Source: an uncultured Gluconobacter sp. (GTDB lineage: Bacteria; Pseudomonadota; Alphaproteobacteria; Acetobacterales; Acetobacteraceae). Taken from it: a stretch of 13,427 nt of DNA. The notes below the pieces were generated by a model. That model saw only the letters and a program-made list of their open reading frames with translations. It ran no database searches and had not been told where the DNA came from. Each line of letters starts with the position of its first letter. The first letter of the stretch is position 1. A program made the translations under genes and the position numbers. The stretch lies in the NCBI GenBank assembly GCA_937880175.1, contig CALFLO010000024.1, positions 1 to 13,427 of the forward strand. The letters are read 5' to 3'. Shown here piece by piece: positions 13,421 through 13,427 of this stretch.

Positions 13421-13427
13421 TTAAAAA

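Noticed and set aside
1..13427. CRISPR array, insertion sequence or toxin-antitoxin system
   Set aside because: No regularly spaced repeats, no transposase or integrase frame with terminal repeats, and no small overlapping gene pair of that type were seen.

Overview
The window is bacterial. Gene density, codon choice and the gene families fit an alphaproteobacterium, and the mix of small oxidoreductases with a secreted-type alpha-glucosidase makes an acetic acid bacterium (Acetobacteraceae) a reasonable guess. No marker gene here proves this, so the taxon is inference.

Layout. (1) 1-330 is strikingly AT-rich and opens with the last 33 codons of a gene entering from the left. It ends where a 14-base match to the 3' end of initiator tRNA-fMet appears (342-355), followed by two hairpins, the second a good terminator. 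This looks like the scarred edge of an integrated element. (2) 535-1435 holds no intact gene but carries the decayed C-terminal half of a YghU-type glutathione S-transferase (minus strand, three in-frame stops). (3) 1436-5755 is an oxidoreductase block: a TetR regulator divergent from an EthD-domain protein, a MarR regulator divergent from an FAD-dependent aromatic/polyketide-type hydroxylase, then a classical SDR dehydrogenase. (4) 5865-6223 is a frameshifted GFA/CENP-V-type (glutathione-dependent formaldehyde-activating-like) pseudogene. (5) 6456-9193 is a module in which an RpiR/SIS regulator and an EamA exporter (1-base overlap, minus strand) diverge from a ketopantoate reductase-family enzyme. 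(6) 9194-9631 holds no recognisable gene. (7) 9632-13420 has a LysR regulator divergent from an atypical NAD-dependent epimerase/dehydratase-family SDR, a strong terminator, and a GH13 alpha-glucosidase with a Tat-type signal peptide.

How it works together. The window repeats one architecture four times: a one-component regulator divergent from a small-molecule enzyme, with a palindromic or repeated candidate operator in each shared intergenic region (2126-2144, 3112-3124, 8202-8215, 10584-10610). The TetR/EthD, MarR/hydroxylase and SDR genes could form a ligand-induced oxidation or detoxification set, but that is inference. The two broken glutathione-linked genes flanking the block suggest an accessory region undergoing decay. 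I found no CRISPR array, transposase, integrase, rRNA or complete tRNA gene, and no clearly novel multi-gene system. The most notable points are the apparent ATT start of the MarR gene, the Tat-exported GH13 enzyme with an unusual active-site strand, and the tRNA-end boundary.
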